A stretch of DNA of 64,000 bases from Hydractinia symbiolongicarpus (GCF_029227915.1 NC_079880.1:33723501-33787500), one strand, 5' to 3'. Numbered from the stretch's first letter, positions 1-8,157 are shown. Translations and numbers: made by a program. The notes: generated from the letters alone by a model not told the origin.

Positions 1-2
1 AT

Positions 3-697
3 CCTATGCGTGAATTGCTAGGATTGGATAGATCATTGAGAAACATAAGAGGAAGTCTTCAGGATGAAGTTGCAAAAAAGGTTCAGCTCGAACAGCATAT
101 TGACAGAGAAAAAAACAAGTTGGAAGAGATGGAAAACACACCAAATATGACCGAGGAACAACAAAATGAAGCGAAAGAAAGGCTGAAAGGTTTGCAAAAT
201 GAGTTGAAAGGTCAGCAAGAGATTATCGATATTCTCAAAGGTAAACTTAACAGTCAAATAAAAAGCATCAGGGAGACTATTGCCAAAGTACTTGACAAAG
301 ATACAACACTGTCTGAAAAGATGCGAACACGTGAATTCCGTGAGCAGGGTATCACTGTTGTCAGTGTACTAACGGCATTTGGTATGGTTATCGGCCTTCT
401 CGTAGAAGCTTTGTCACCTGGGGGTGGGGGGTCATCCACCGGTAACGCACAAAATCATGAAAAGGGCAGTGCAAAGGACCTCCGGTCCTAGATAAAAAAC
501 AAGTTGAATGCGTTGGATCTCTCTTGGGAAGGTTGGCGGGGACGGCCGCTGCGGCTCTACCGGGTATATTAGGATCCATAGTATCATGGATACTCAATCG
601 AGCGAAAGAAGCGGTAGGTTGGTTGAGTCAAAATTTGTGGGCTTTGATAGTTGGAATCGGAGGTCTGATATACACCTATCTCGTGACAAAGCGTTAG
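3..697 (+). pseudogene. Coiled-coil/membrane gene of the Polinton-like element, broken, 5' end outside window
   Basis: The reading frame is open to the left edge, so the gene probably starts outside the window. The first 161 residues after the first ATG (position 6) hold a long charged coiled coil (about residues 15-95), a hydrophobic segment (about 118-137) and a glycine-rich linker. A TAG at 489-491 ends this frame. After an apparent one-base loss near 515-517 a different frame stays open to the TAG at 695-697 and encodes two more hydrophobic stretches rich in Gly, Ala and Trp. The two halves read as one protein split by a nonsense change and a frameshift. I recall similar proteins beside capsid genes in cnidarian elements, but no function is known to me. 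It converges on the minus-strand gene cluster. Family assignment is inference. Confidence 0.6.
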
Positions 698-740
698 ATC
701 CTTGTAAAGATTATATGTTACACGCATCATGTAACATAGA

Positions 741-781
741 GTACCGGTAGTACCGGTAGTACCGGTAGTACTAGGAGTACT
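741..781. repeat. Short TACCGGTAG repeat between convergent genes
   Basis: Four close copies of a TACCGGTAG-like unit followed by an AGTACTAGGAGTACT hairpin lie in the gap between the two convergent genes. This position suits a shared 3'-end or terminator signal of the element, but that is inference. Confidence 0.5.
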
Positions 782-1202
782 ATCTTTCGAAATACCACAC
801 AGCACCACCGACACCGATCATACTTAGCGCGATAAAGGCCAATTCCCTTTCATGTTGATCCTGACTCGGTGTATAAAAGTCGCTCAATACAGGTTCCCGC
901 GGTAAAGGTTCAAGTTTATCTCCAAACACTTTTTTATATTCACGCATTGCATCGTTTAGCTCTATGAATTTTCCTTCGGCCTTCTTTTCAAGTCTGAGCT
1001 GCTTATTGATAAAGTCTACTCTCTCTTGTCTTTTACGTTGCCACAAAACCTGGGCTTTTTGTAATTGTTCTATGGCCAGATCATGACGCTTTCTTTCCTT
1101 ATCAATTCTGTCTTTTGATAAGCTTGAAAATAGATAGCTTGAGCCTGTAAAAGCCAAAGCATTGGCTAAGGCCCCTCCCAACATCATTGCAATTGAAGCC
1201 AT
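780..1202 (-). CDS. Small membrane/coiled-coil protein of the Polinton-like element, full-length copy (140 aa)
   Basis: A 140-residue ORF with a hydrophobic N-terminus (residues 1-25, Ala/Gly/Leu rich), a basic charged central helix (about 28-90, many Lys, Arg, Glu and Gln, likely coiled coil) and a C-terminal membrane segment (about 120-136). The layout suggests a membrane-anchored or minor virion protein; I know of no named function. It sits first in a tight minus-strand run, 2 bp from the next ORF. Its first 88 residues recur at 4546-4807, where they are fused to the capsid gene. Function is unassigned; membership of the element rests on spacing and on the duplication. Confidence 0.65.
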   Translation of the reverse strand: MASIAMMLGGALANALAFTGSSYLFSSLSKDRIDKERKRHDLAIEQLQKAQVLWQRKRQERVDFINKQLRLEKKAEGKFIELNDAMREYKKVFGDKLEPLPREPVLSDFYTPSQDQHERELAFIALSMIGVGGAVWYFER

Positions 1203-1204
1203 AT

Positions 1205-1432
1205 TTATATATTGATAGTTTCGGGTATAATCTTTTGCTTAATTAAGTATTCCCTTGACATTTCACTAGCGGCGACGATGGCGACTAGCTTTCCGGTATC
1301 TTCCAAGTCAAACTTTTGAATTGATGGTGGTGACATTTTTAACACCTTTTTTCCTAGCATTGAATATCCTACAGCGAAAACGCAGACGACCGATGCGTGA
1401 TATAAATCGTTGACGATACTTTTCTTGTCCAT
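1205..1432 (-). CDS. Small membrane protein, copy A (75 aa)
   Basis: A 75-residue ORF with one likely transmembrane helix near residues 12-28 (Val/Ala/Phe rich) and an acidic/basic C-terminal part. It lies 2 bp from the preceding gene in a compact, same-strand, intronless array, the style of a DNA-virus or Polinton gene block. An identical copy is at 4810-5037. No function is recognised; a small virion-membrane or minor capsid role is possible. Confidence 0.6.
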   Translation of the reverse strand: MDKKSIVNDLYHASVVCVFAVGYSMLGKKVLKMSPPSIQKFDLEDTGKLVAIVAASEMSREYLIKQKIIPETINI

Positions 1433-1476
1433 GTTATTTCTATACTGTGAGATTATAATATCGCGATATTATCCCT

Positions 1477-1870
1477 TTATTCCATTTCAAGTTTACTTAT
1501 TCTCACAGGTGTTTTGGATTTTTGTGGTGGGGTACCCTTCGGCCCAGTTATAGCAAATAGTACATTGTCTTTCTGTTTATACACAAAATCAGCACCAACC
1601 AAACCGATGGCTATTATTCCCCCCCTATAGCGTAGTTCATAGGCTTTTCATTTGGGACGATGGTAGGTTCTACCTCTCCGACATTGTCTTCTGGCTGTGT
1701 CTGAGGCATCGGGGGTGTCTGAGGCGTCTGCTGTGTCTGAGCAACTGCTGTGCCATGACCGCTTTATATTCTTCCCTCTGTTTACGGTTGTATTCCGCCA
1801 ACCTCTTACCCGCTTCAACCTTTTTAGGGTTCTTCGTTGTCACCTGAATAGGAGTCTGTTCCTCTGACAT
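1477..1870 (-). pseudogene. Small basic/Pro-Gln-rich membrane gene, copy A, apparently frameshifted twice
   Basis: From the ATG at 1870 a basic N-terminal part is open for 66 codons and then ends. Coding character shifts frame near 1755, into a Gln-Thr-Pro repeat tract, and again at a seven-C run (1619-1625), after which a hydrophobic segment and a charged tail run to a TAA at 1477-1479. The three pieces look like one gene with two frame breaks. Both breaks are also in copy B (5082-5475), so they predate the duplication. Frameshifting during translation at the C7 run is an alternative. The start overlaps the end of the upstream gene by 47 bp. Confidence 0.5.
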
Positions 1871-2252
1871 CTTTATTATCTGTTGTACTACTACTACTAC
1901 TACTACTACTACTAGTAGTATTATTATTTGCGTTTAAATTTCTTCCAGCGATATAATGCCTACCCGTAATGAGACCAACACTGAGTGGTGCTAACAATGA
2001 GCCGAATTTATAATATAAGTCACATGTGAACCTTTGAAGGGCGGAATTTAAGAAGGGGTCATTTTCCAGGTCATTGCTCAATGCATTTTGAGAATTTATT
2101 CCCAAGACTGTACAGGCCCCCATAGAATACATGTGAATGATTGATTGCCCTAAGGACTTCACCATTTGACCTGATAGTTTGGCTTCATATATACTAAATA
2201 GTTTCTTCACCTCATCATCTTTGAGCTTTTGAATTTGATCGTCCGTATACAT
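1824..2252 (-). CDS. Uncharacterised element protein with poly-Ser tail, copy A (142 aa)
   Basis: A 142-residue ORF. The first ~107 residues are a mixed helical domain with conserved-looking hydrophobic parts. Then comes a low-complexity Asn/Thr/Ser tail encoded by an expanded triplet repeat. The last ~15 codons run over the start of the next gene, which suggests the original stop was lost through repeat expansion. Copy B (5429-5851) is two Ser codons shorter. The product is unnamed; I place it in the element by position only. Confidence 0.6.
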   Translation of the reverse strand: MYTDDQIQKLKDDEVKKLFSIYEAKLSGQMVKSLGQSIIHMYSMGACTVLGINSQNALSNDLENDPFLNSALQRFTCDLYYKFGSLLAPLSVGLITGRHYIAGRNLNANNNTTSSSSSSSSSTTDNKDVRGTDSYSGDNEEP

Positions 2253-2282
2253 TTTACCCAGGTATAGCTTGCTATTTCCGGT

Positions 2283-2468
2283 TTACACACACTCCAGCAA
2301 TTTTTGTCTCTTACCATCCTCGGATGGAGGACCCGGAAGAGCAATTAAGTTATCAATTGTCGTTTCAGCCATTTTCAATAGCGATAGGTATTTTTTAACA
2401 CAAAAATAGCAAAAACTAAGTACTACTAGTAGTACTACTAGTATTATGAAATTGATACATTCTATCAT
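2283..2468 (-). CDS. Single-pass membrane miniprotein, copy A (61 aa)
   Basis: A 61-residue ORF with a strong N-terminal transmembrane helix (about residues 5-28, Ile/Leu/Val/Phe/Cys) followed by a short Lys-rich tail. It sits between the repeat block at 2480 and the 142-aa gene. An identical copy is at 5882-6067. It could be a small virion membrane protein or an assembly factor; the function is unknown. Confidence 0.55.
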   Translation of the reverse strand: MIECINFIILVVLLVVLSFCYFCVKKYLSLLKMAETTIDNLIALPGPPSEDGKRQKLLECV

Positions 2469-2479
2469 TTTGTTGTGGT

Positions 2480-2583
2480 CCTATAGGAGTCTTATAGGAG
2501 TCTTATAGGAGTCTTATAGGAGTCTTATAGGAGATTTCAAGAAATCTATAGGAGATTTCAAGAAATCTATAGGAGTCTTATAC
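2480..2583. repeat. ATAGGAGTCTTA tandem repeat, copy A
   Basis: Five 12-bp units of ATAGGAGTCTTA are followed by two 22-bp units containing GATTTCAAGAAATC, itself a hairpin. It fills the gap between the ATPase and the 61-aa gene and recurs identically near 6079-6182. Confidence 0.85.
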
Positions 2584-2585
2584 TT

Positions 2586-2608
2586 TTGTTACAAGAGTCT
2601 TGTAACAA
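2586..2608. terminator. Palindromic hairpin after the ATPase gene, copy A
   Basis: TTGTTACAAGA and its exact reverse complement flank one central base, followed by an A-run. It lies 12 bp past the ATPase stop on the minus strand. Nearly the same palindrome follows the plus-strand gene that ends at 10016. A transcription-end or RNA 3'-processing role is inferred from this repeated position. Confidence 0.55.
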
Positions 2609-2620
2609 AAAACGTCCAAT

Positions 2621-3232
2621 CTAGCAAATCACGTAAGTTCTTGGATCTTCCATTCTCATGACTAAATGTGTGTATTTGCTATCTTTTAGCCTTTCCTTAA
2701 CCGTCTGTATCTCTGATCGTGATTCAATGACATCATTCTCTTCATGAATAGTTGCGAGATCTTGTCTGTCTTTTGGATACCACACATATAACATTTTAGC
2801 TTGCCTTCGTAGATTTTTTGGTATAGCGGTGTATGATTGTGTGAGTAGCCACATAGTGTGGTTTCGATGTCGTCCGCTAATGGCCAACTCTAGCAATGGC
2901 TGTCTCTTTTTGTCTAGTTTCTCATCTGCGATGATATCGTCGATCAGGAATAAGGTTTTGTATCCGGCACAGAAATCCGTCATCTTTCGAATACATTCAT
3001 ATAACTTACCTCCCGGCTCAATTAGAATCACATATCTGTCTTTCCAAAACCATTTTCGGTCCCTATATGTCTTATTCCATCTTAATGTTGGGCATATAAT
3101 CACGATGAAATCGAAGTGATCAAAGTATTCATTCTCTAATAATTTTACAACACGTTTAAATTTTCCGCATCCCGTAGGACCAACGAATAATGCTGTGTGG
3201 GGCTCTTTCATGTAAAGTGTGTTTTTCGCCAT
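2621..3232 (-). CDS. FtsK/HerA-type genome-packaging ATPase, copy A (203 aa)
   Basis: The fold is that of the A32-like packaging ATPases that pump genomes into double-jelly-roll capsids in Polintons, virophages and related viruses. Seen: a Walker A loop GPTGCGK at residues 18-24; a Walker B strand LFLIDD at 94-99; and a TQSY sensor-like motif at 131-134 after a basic helix, in the order expected. At about 200 residues it matches the compact packaging ATPases. Odd: the residue after the Walker A Lys is Phe25, where the family has Thr or Ser that helps bind magnesium; this holds in both copies. It lies 6 bp downstream of the capsid ORF, as is common in this virus group. Identical copy at 6220-6831. 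Confidence 0.85.
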   Translation of the reverse strand: MAKNTLYMKEPHTALFVGPTGCGKFKRVVKLLENEYFDHFDFIVIICPTLRWNKTYRDRKWFWKDRYVILIEPGGKLYECIRKMTDFCAGYKTLFLIDDIIADEKLDKKRQPLLELAISGRHRNHTMWLLTQSYTAIPKNLRRQAKMLYVWYPKDRQDLATIHEENDVIESRSEIQTVKERLKDSKYTHLVMRMEDPRTYVIC

Positions 3233-3238
3233 TCTATC

Positions 3239-4807
3239 TTAATAAAGTACATCCATAATTTCACCGTTTTGAATGTTTAATTGAGCGTCCATGATTAGAT
3301 ATATATAGGCGTTTAAGGATCCTGCGGTTTCGGCGGTCTTTTCAATTTGCAGTGTGATTCCCTCACTTGCATTTTCAATCCGTCGACCGGTCCCATGCAG
3401 GGAGTTTTCATCTATGGTTCTGAAATCTAACCATAGAGCATATTTGTTCGTCAAGTAATCGGAGACTTTTACATCATGTAATTGCAGATGTTTTTTGATT
3501 TCGCCGGCATTGCCATCCTTTGGTTTAACCTCGGCAAAATACTTACAAATTTCATTGTAATGTTTAAACGGCTGCATACCTTGAGCGAAAAGTTGGTTAG
3601 GCTTACCCTCAACTATGGCGGATACCTTTTTAATTTTCGGATTGTAGAACTTACCGGTATCTCGTTTGTAGGCTTGTTCGTCTTCAAACAAAACCAATAT
3701 ACCCTTCAAAGATTTACAAGGTGTATTGAATGACCAATTCCACGTTGTGTCCGACTTATCCACCCTAATTTGTCTATGTCTCAAAAACCTGTCGTATAGT
3801 AAAGCCATGTTTTCATATTCATTTGAAATGAATCTGGCTAAGGTGGGTTGTGTCACAATCTCATATTCGAGAGATATGTTAGTTATTTTGTATTTAGCAT
3901 CCGGTGCCGGTGCCGTGGCAGAACCGGAAGGTTTGGTTGGAGTTGATAATACAACCCTGTCGTAATTATTGAATGTGATCTCATAACATAACCTATTCCC
4001 TAATCCGGCTTGATAATATGGAATCGTGCTATCTAACATTTCAAAATCTAGTGGTATGGTGAACTTGTTTTTGTATGCATCGGCAATGGCTTTGTCTGAG
4101 ACATCAGATGCGTCTTTATCTGAAGCGCTGATCCTCAATTTCATACAGTTTTCCGTACACCCATCATTGGATATGAAGCCTTGTATGATTGCATTTCTCT
4201 TTTCATACTTGGTTAGCCATAAATCTCTGTAGCATCCTAAAAGATCAAAGTCATCAATGCTCAAAATCTCGGTACCCTCAAACTTGATGGCCAACTTTTT
4301 TACAATAGCTCTTCCAATGTTAGAGACTAATGTTCTTTTCGTGTCGGCTTTTGACTCGAGTTCAACGTCGAAACTTATTTTTGAAGTCCCTGGAACAATA
4401 ACATCATCGCTACCTAAATTAGGAAACCTAATCAAAAGTAACTGGTTTTGATCAATCTCACTTGGATTGTGTGTCACAATTACTTTTTGATGTGATCCTT
4501 TTACACCATGAGCAGTTCTAAGAGAACGTTCAGGATTTAACCTTTCACGCATTGCATCGTTTAGCTCTATGAATTTTCCTTCGGCCTTCTTTTCAAGTCT
4601 GAGCTGCTTATTGATAAAGTCTACTCTCTCTTGTCTTTTACGTTGCCACAAAACCTGGGCTTTTTGTAATTGTTCTATGGCCAGATCATGACGCTTTCTT
4701 TCCTTATCAATTCTGTCTTTTGATAAGCTTGAAAATAGATAGCTTGAGCCTGTAAAAGCCAAAGCATTGGCTAAGGCCCCTCCCAACATCATTGCAATTG
4801 AAGCCAT
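3239..4807 (-). CDS. Chimeric ORF: 88-aa membrane-protein N-terminus fused in frame to capsid protein (522 aa)
   Basis: The ORF starts with the first 88 residues of the small membrane/coiled-coil protein (compare 780-1202) and passes at about 4545 directly into the capsid protein from its sixth residue. The fusion lies exactly at the tandem-duplication junction, keeps the frame and is uninterrupted to the stop. The capsid part differs from the unfused copy (6838-8157) by one residue, Val versus Gly. If expressed it would give a capsid protein with a membrane anchor and coiled coil. More likely it is a by-product of the rearrangement or of assembly. Confidence 0.75.
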   Translation of the reverse strand: MASIAMMLGGALANALAFTGSSYLFSSLSKDRIDKERKRHDLAIEQLQKAQVLWQRKRQERVDFINKQLRLEKKAEGKFIELNDAMRERLNPERSLRTAHGVKGSHQKVIVTHNPSEIDQNQLLLIRFPNLGSDDVIVPGTSKISFDVELESKADTKRTLVSNIGRAIVKKLAIKFEGTEILSIDDFDLLGCYRDLWLTKYEKRNAIIQGFISNDGCTENCMKLRISASDKDASDVSDKAIADAYKNKFTIPLDFEMLDSTIPYYQAGLGNRLCYEITFNNYDRVVLSTPTKPSGSATAPAPDAKYKITNISLEYEIVTQPTLARFISNEYENMALLYDRFLRHRQIRVDKSDTTWNWSFNTPCKSLKGILVLFEDEQAYKRDTGKFYNPKIKKVSAIVEGKPNQLFAQGMQPFKHYNEICKYFAEVKPKDGNAGEIKKHLQLHDVKVSDYLTNKYALWLDFRTIDENSLHGTGRRIENASEGITLQIEKTAETAGSLNAYIYLIMDAQLNIQNGEIMDVLY

Positions 4808-4809
4808 AT

Positions 4810-5037
4810 TTATATATTGATAGTTTCGGGTATAATCTTTTGCTTAATTAAGTATTCCCTTGACATTTCACTAGCGGCGACGATGGCGACTAGCTTTCCG
4901 GTATCTTCCAAGTCAAACTTTTGAATTGATGGTGGTGACATTTTTAACACCTTTTTTCCTAGCATTGAATATCCTACAGCGAAAACGCAGACGACCGATG
5001 CGTGATATAAATCGTTGACGATACTTTTCTTGTCCAT
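4810..5037 (-). CDS. Small membrane protein, copy B (75 aa)
   Basis: Translation identical to the ORF at 1205-1432: one predicted membrane helix, no recognised function. It is now 2 bp from the start of the chimeric capsid fusion rather than of the 140-aa gene. Confidence 0.6.
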   Translation of the reverse strand: MDKKSIVNDLYHASVVCVFAVGYSMLGKKVLKMSPPSIQKFDLEDTGKLVAIVAASEMSREYLIKQKIIPETINI

Positions 5038-5081
5038 GTTATTTCTATACTGTGAGATTATAATATCGCGATATTATCCCT

Positions 5082-5475
5082 TTATTCCATTTCAAGTTTA
5101 CTTATTCTCACAGGTGTTTTGGATTTTTGTGGTGGGGTACCCTTCGGCCCAGTTATAGCAAATAGTACATTGTCTTTCTGTTTATACACAAAATCAGCAC
5201 CAACCAAACCGATGGCTATTATTCCCCCCCTATAGCGTAGTTCATAGGCTTTTCATTTGGGACGATGGTAGGTTCTACCTCTCCGACATTGTCTTCTGGC
5301 TGTGTCTGAGGCATCGGGGGTGTCTGAGGCGTCTGCTGTGTCTGAGCAACTGCTGTGCCATGACCGCTTTATATTCTTCCCTCTGTTTACGGTTGTATTC
5401 CGCCAACCTCTTACCCGCTTCAACCTTTTTAGGGTTCTTCGTTGTCACCTGAATAGGAGTCTGTTCCTCTGACAT
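5082..5475 (-). pseudogene. Basic/Pro-Gln-rich membrane gene, copy B, same two frame breaks
   Basis: Same sequence as 1477-1870, including the break in the Gln-Thr-Pro tract and the seven-C run. The shared lesions show the gene was already broken, or is naturally read in shifted frames, before duplication. Confidence 0.5.
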
Positions 5476-5851
5476 CTTTATTATCTGTTGTACTACTACT
5501 ACTACTACTACTAGTAGTATTATTATTTGCGTTTAAATTTCTTCCAGCGATATAATGCCTACCCGTAATGAGACCAACACTGAGTGGTGCTAACAATGAG
5601 CCGAATTTATAATATAAGTCACATGTGAACCTTTGAAGGGCGGAATTTAAGAAGGGGTCATTTTCCAGGTCATTGCTCAATGCATTTTGAGAATTTATTC
5701 CCAAGACTGTACAGGCCCCCATAGAATACATGTGAATGATTGATTGCCCTAAGGACTTCACCATTTGACCTGATAGTTTGGCTTCATATATACTAAATAG
5801 TTTCTTCACCTCATCATCTTTGAGCTTTTGAATTTGATCGTCCGTATACAT
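5429..5851 (-). CDS. Uncharacterised element protein with poly-Ser tail, copy B (140 aa)
   Basis: As the ORF at 1824-2252 but two Ser codons shorter in the triplet-repeat tail, which is the expected polymerase-slippage difference between recent copies. Its end overlaps the start of the next gene by 47 bp. Confidence 0.6.
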   Translation of the reverse strand: MYTDDQIQKLKDDEVKKLFSIYEAKLSGQMVKSLGQSIIHMYSMGACTVLGINSQNALSNDLENDPFLNSALQRFTCDLYYKFGSLLAPLSVGLITGRHYIAGRNLNANNNTTSSSSSSSTTDNKDVRGTDSYSGDNEEP

Positions 5852-5881
5852 TTTACCCAGGTATAGCTTGCTATTTCCGGT

Positions 5882-6067
5882 TTACACACACTCCAGCAAT
5901 TTTTGTCTCTTACCATCCTCGGATGGAGGACCCGGAAGAGCAATTAAGTTATCAATTGTCGTTTCAGCCATTTTCAATAGCGATAGGTATTTTTTAACAC
6001 AAAAATAGCAAAAACTAAGTACTACTAGTAGTACTACTAGTATTATGAAATTGATACATTCTATCAT
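5882..6067 (-). CDS. Single-pass membrane miniprotein, copy B (61 aa)
   Basis: Identical to the ORF at 2283-2468: N-terminal membrane helix and short basic tail. Function unknown. Confidence 0.55.
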   Translation of the reverse strand: MIECINFIILVVLLVVLSFCYFCVKKYLSLLKMAETTIDNLIALPGPPSEDGKRQKLLECV

Positions 6068-6078
6068 TTTGTTGTGGT

Positions 6079-6207
6079 CCTATAGGAGTCTTATAGGAGT
6101 CTTATAGGAGTCTTATAGGAGTCTTATAGGAGATTTCAAGAAATCTATAGGAGATTTCAAGAAATCTATAGGAGTCTTATACTTTTGTTACAAGAGTCTT
6201 GTAACAA
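6079..6207. repeat. ATAGGAGTCTTA repeat and TTGTTACAAGA hairpin, copy B
   Basis: Same 12-bp and 22-bp repeat array as 2480-2583, followed by the same 23-bp hairpin (6185-6207) just past the ATPase stop. Confidence 0.8.
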
Positions 6208-6219
6208 AAAACGTCCAAT

Positions 6220-6831
6220 CTAGCAAATCACGTAAGTTCTTGGATCTTCCATTCTCATGACTAAATGTGTGTATTTGCTATCTTTTAGCCTTTCCTTAAC
6301 CGTCTGTATCTCTGATCGTGATTCAATGACATCATTCTCTTCATGAATAGTTGCGAGATCTTGTCTGTCTTTTGGATACCACACATATAACATTTTAGCT
6401 TGCCTTCGTAGATTTTTTGGTATAGCGGTGTATGATTGTGTGAGTAGCCACATAGTGTGGTTTCGATGTCGTCCGCTAATGGCCAACTCTAGCAATGGCT
6501 GTCTCTTTTTGTCTAGTTTCTCATCTGCGATGATATCGTCGATCAGGAATAAGGTTTTGTATCCGGCACAGAAATCCGTCATCTTTCGAATACATTCATA
6601 TAACTTACCTCCCGGCTCAATTAGAATCACATATCTGTCTTTCCAAAACCATTTTCGGTCCCTATATGTCTTATTCCATCTTAATGTTGGGCATATAATC
6701 ACGATGAAATCGAAGTGATCAAAGTATTCATTCTCTAATAATTTTACAACACGTTTAAATTTTCCGCATCCCGTAGGACCAACGAATAATGCTGTGTGGG
6801 GCTCTTTCATGTAAAGTGTGTTTTTCGCCAT
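6220..6831 (-). CDS. FtsK/HerA-type genome-packaging ATPase, copy B (203 aa)
   Basis: Translation identical to 2621-3232, with Walker A GPTGCGK at residues 18-24 followed by Phe25, Walker B at 94-99 and TQSY at 131-134. It lies 6 bp downstream of the unfused capsid ORF, which should be the original arrangement. Confidence 0.85.
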   Translation of the reverse strand: MAKNTLYMKEPHTALFVGPTGCGKFKRVVKLLENEYFDHFDFIVIICPTLRWNKTYRDRKWFWKDRYVILIEPGGKLYECIRKMTDFCAGYKTLFLIDDIIADEKLDKKRQPLLELAISGRHRNHTMWLLTQSYTAIPKNLRRQAKMLYVWYPKDRQDLATIHEENDVIESRSEIQTVKERLKDSKYTHLVMRMEDPRTYVIC

Positions 6832-6837
6832 TCTATC

Positions 6838-8157
6838 TTAATAAAGTACATCCATAATTTCACCGTTTTGAATGTTTAATTGAGCGTCCATGATTAGATA
6901 TATATAGGCGTTTAAGGATCCTGCGGTTTCGGCGGTCTTTTCAATTTGCAGTGTGATTCCCTCACTTGCATTTTCAATCCGTCGACCGGTCCCATGCAGG
7001 GAGTTTTCATCTATGGTTCTGAAATCTAACCATAGAGCATATTTGTTCGTCAAGTAATCGGAGACTTTTACATCATGTAATTGCAGATGTTTTTTGATTT
7101 CGCCGGCATTGCCATCCTTTGGTTTACCCTCGGCAAAATACTTACAAATTTCATTGTAATGTTTAAACGGCTGCATACCTTGAGCGAAAAGTTGGTTAGG
7201 CTTACCCTCAACTATGGCGGATACCTTTTTAATTTTCGGATTGTAGAACTTACCGGTATCTCGTTTGTAGGCTTGTTCGTCTTCAAACAAAACCAATATA
7301 CCCTTCAAAGATTTACAAGGTGTATTGAATGACCAATTCCACGTTGTGTCCGACTTATCCACCCTAATTTGTCTATGTCTCAAAAACCTGTCGTATAGTA
7401 AAGCCATGTTTTCATATTCATTTGAAATGAATCTGGCTAAGGTGGGTTGTGTCACAATCTCATATTCGAGAGATATGTTAGTTATTTTGTATTTAGCATC
7501 CGGTGCCGGTGCCGTGGCAGAACCGGAAGGTTTGGTTGGAGTTGATAATACAACCCTGTCGTAATTATTGAATGTGATCTCATAACATAACCTATTCCCT
7601 AATCCGGCTTGATAATATGGAATCGTGCTATCTAACATTTCAAAATCTAGTGGTATGGTGAACTTGTTTTTGTATGCATCGGCAATGGCTTTGTCTGAGA
7701 CATCAGATGCGTCTTTATCTGAAGCGCTGATCCTCAATTTCATACAGTTTTCCGTACACCCATCATTGGATATGAAGCCTTGTATGATTGCATTTCTCTT
7801 TTCATACTTGGTTAGCCATAAATCTCTGTAGCATCCTAAAAGATCAAAGTCATCAATGCTCAAAATCTCGGTACCCTCAAACTTGATGGCCAACTTTTTT
7901 ACAATAGCTCTTCCAATGTTAGAGACTAATGTTCTTTTCGTGTCGGCTTTTGACTCGAGTTCAACGTCGAAACTTATTTTTGAAGTCCCTGGAACAATAA
8001 CATCATCGCTACCTAAATTAGGAAACCTAATCAAAAGTAACTGGTTTTGATCAATCTCACTTGGATTGTGTGTCACAATTACTTTTTGATGTGATCCTTT
8101 TACACCATGAGCAGTTCTAAGAGAACGTTCAGGATTTAACCTTTTTCCGTATTCCAT
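6838..8157 (-). CDS. Probable double-jelly-roll major capsid protein (439 aa)
   Basis: A 439-residue ORF with alternating short beta-type hydrophobic stretches, Gly/Pro/Asn turns and no membrane segment, as expected of a jelly-roll capsid protein. It sits immediately upstream of the packaging ATPase and near a candidate penton, the usual capsid-module order in Polinton-like elements. It starts at ATG 8155-8157; the duplicated block ends just inside this start. It is shorter than typical animal Polinton capsid proteins (near 600 residues or more, by general knowledge), nearer the smaller Polinton-like virus forms. The call rests on context and residue pattern; a structure prediction would decide it. 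Confidence 0.6.
   Translation of the reverse strand: MEYGKRLNPERSLRTAHGVKGSHQKVIVTHNPSEIDQNQLLLIRFPNLGSDDVIVPGTSKISFDVELESKADTKRTLVSNIGRAIVKKLAIKFEGTEILSIDDFDLLGCYRDLWLTKYEKRNAIIQGFISNDGCTENCMKLRISASDKDASDVSDKAIADAYKNKFTIPLDFEMLDSTIPYYQAGLGNRLCYEITFNNYDRVVLSTPTKPSGSATAPAPDAKYKITNISLEYEIVTQPTLARFISNEYENMALLYDRFLRHRQIRVDKSDTTWNWSFNTPCKSLKGILVLFEDEQAYKRDTGKFYNPKIKKVSAIVEGKPNQLFAQGMQPFKHYNEICKYFAEGKPKDGNAGEIKKHLQLHDVKVSDYLTNKYALWLDFRTIDENSLHGTGRRIENASEGITLQIEKTAETAGSLNAYIYLIMDAQLNIQNGEIMDVLY

Larger units (their letters stand above)
941..4545. repeat. First copy of a 3.6-kb tandem duplication
   Basis: Sequence from 941 recurs from 4546 with an offset of 3605, dropping to 3599 after a 6-bp contraction of a TAC/TAG triplet run (near 1900 versus 5505). 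I found one further difference, a base substitution at 3528 versus 7127 that changes Val to Gly in the capsid ORF. The junction at 4543-4546 shows about 2 bp of microhomology between the capsid gene end and the small membrane gene. The copies are too alike to be old. A real recent duplication and an assembly error both fit. Confidence 0.9.
4546..8144. repeat. Second copy of the 3.6-kb tandem duplication
   Basis: Sequence equivalent to 941-4545, 3599 bp after the 6-bp triplet contraction. It leaves the repeat just inside the start of the capsid gene, where the single-copy flank with the normal capsid start begins. It carries all genes of copy A. Confidence 0.9.

Noticed and set aside
2829-3119. 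Plus-strand ORFs opposite the ATPase and capsid genes
   Set aside because: They are shadows of the minus-strand genes, repeated in both copies, with no domain pattern of their own.
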